From the NCBI GenBank assembly GCA_026168455.1, contig CM047428.1, positions 17,388,759-17,452,758 on the forward strand: a stretch of 64,000 nucleotides of DNA, in the 5' to 3' direction. The first letter of the stretch is position 1; each line of letters begins with the position of its first letter. The notes beneath the pieces are model-generated. The model had not been told where the DNA came from. It did no database searches and saw only the letters and a program-made list of their open reading frames with translations. Shown here in pieces: positions 63,901 to 64,000 of this stretch. The position numbers were made by a program, and so were the translations under genes. Origin of the DNA: Theocolax elegans. Its lineage: Eukaryota > Arthropoda > Insecta > Hymenoptera > Cerocephalidae.

Positions 63901-64000
63901 CGCGGTGTATACACTAACTCTCTATTTGTGAATCCTCCGGAACTTTCTATTTTCCCCATTTTACTTTCCACGCTTTTCTCTCTGTTTGTCTTGCTAAGGT

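Larger units (their letters stand above)
45884..64000. other. Probable 5' intron / upstream region of the RYK gene, no supported gene
   Basis: About 18 kb. I scanned the minus strand for a donor in phase 1 preceded by WIF-domain-like codons and found none, so the 5' exon likely lies beyond the window. The stretch holds MITEs (48515-49666, 55373-55694), simple repeats (46325, 52310-52910, 54453, 57932) and GC-richer patches (50800-51420, 53840-54180, 57200-57900, 59040-59620, 60000-60480, 62090-62420). Open frames in the patches mirror each other on both strands. One short interval, 53841-53968, has a good splice donor and is treated separately. Confidence 0.5.

Overview
The window looks like nuclear DNA of an insect, most likely a hymenopteran (bee, ant or wasp). 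It is AT-rich with scattered CpG-rich islands, small coding exons with GT/AG introns, TATA plus TCAGT-type initiators, many short inverted-repeat transposons, and an insect-type Derailed/RYK receptor gene. There are no operons, ribosome binding sites, CRISPR arrays, rRNAs or recognisable tRNAs. Species cannot be fixed from the sequence alone.

Left part (about 0.3 to 27 kb): a group of genes for secreted proteins that I do not recognise. Four can be built exon by exon with matching splice phases. Gene A (minus, 2477-7451, 5 exons, 440 aa, Ser/Gln/Gly-rich). Gene B (minus, 9736-11308, 3 exons, 220 aa, with an RKKR processing site and a Thr/Pro/Val-rich tail). Gene C (plus, 17159-24241, 6 exons, 575 aa, Pro/Tyr-, Gly/Ser- and Gln-rich). 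Gene D (minus, 25903-26927, 2 exons, 175 aa). A fifth, gene Z (minus, 265-1395, 3 exons, 116 aa), is plausible but weaker. In A, B, C and Z a short first coding exon of 58-68 bases carries little more than the signal peptide. B, C and D have a TATA box about 30 bases before an initiator. C and D are convergent.

Middle (27 to 33.4 kb): mostly AT-rich intergenic DNA with one MITE and two orphan coding candidates (29436-29654 and 31186-31401).

Right part (33.4 to 64 kb): a minus-strand gene for a Derailed/RYK Wnt5-receptor pseudokinase. Seven exons between 33459 and 45883 give the last 520 residues: most of the WIF domain, the membrane segment, the juxtamembrane region and the whole kinase-like domain. 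The 5' exon with the signal peptide and the start of the WIF domain was not found, so it probably lies beyond 64000. The 18 kb upstream of 45883 is then intron, filled with simple repeats, MITEs and CpG-rich patches but no supported gene.

Mobile DNA is mostly non-autonomous inverted-repeat elements. The most striking is a 1.08 kb, almost perfect palindrome with TA target duplications inside an intron of gene C. Several other short elements share a terminal core close to CGGAGAGAAA.
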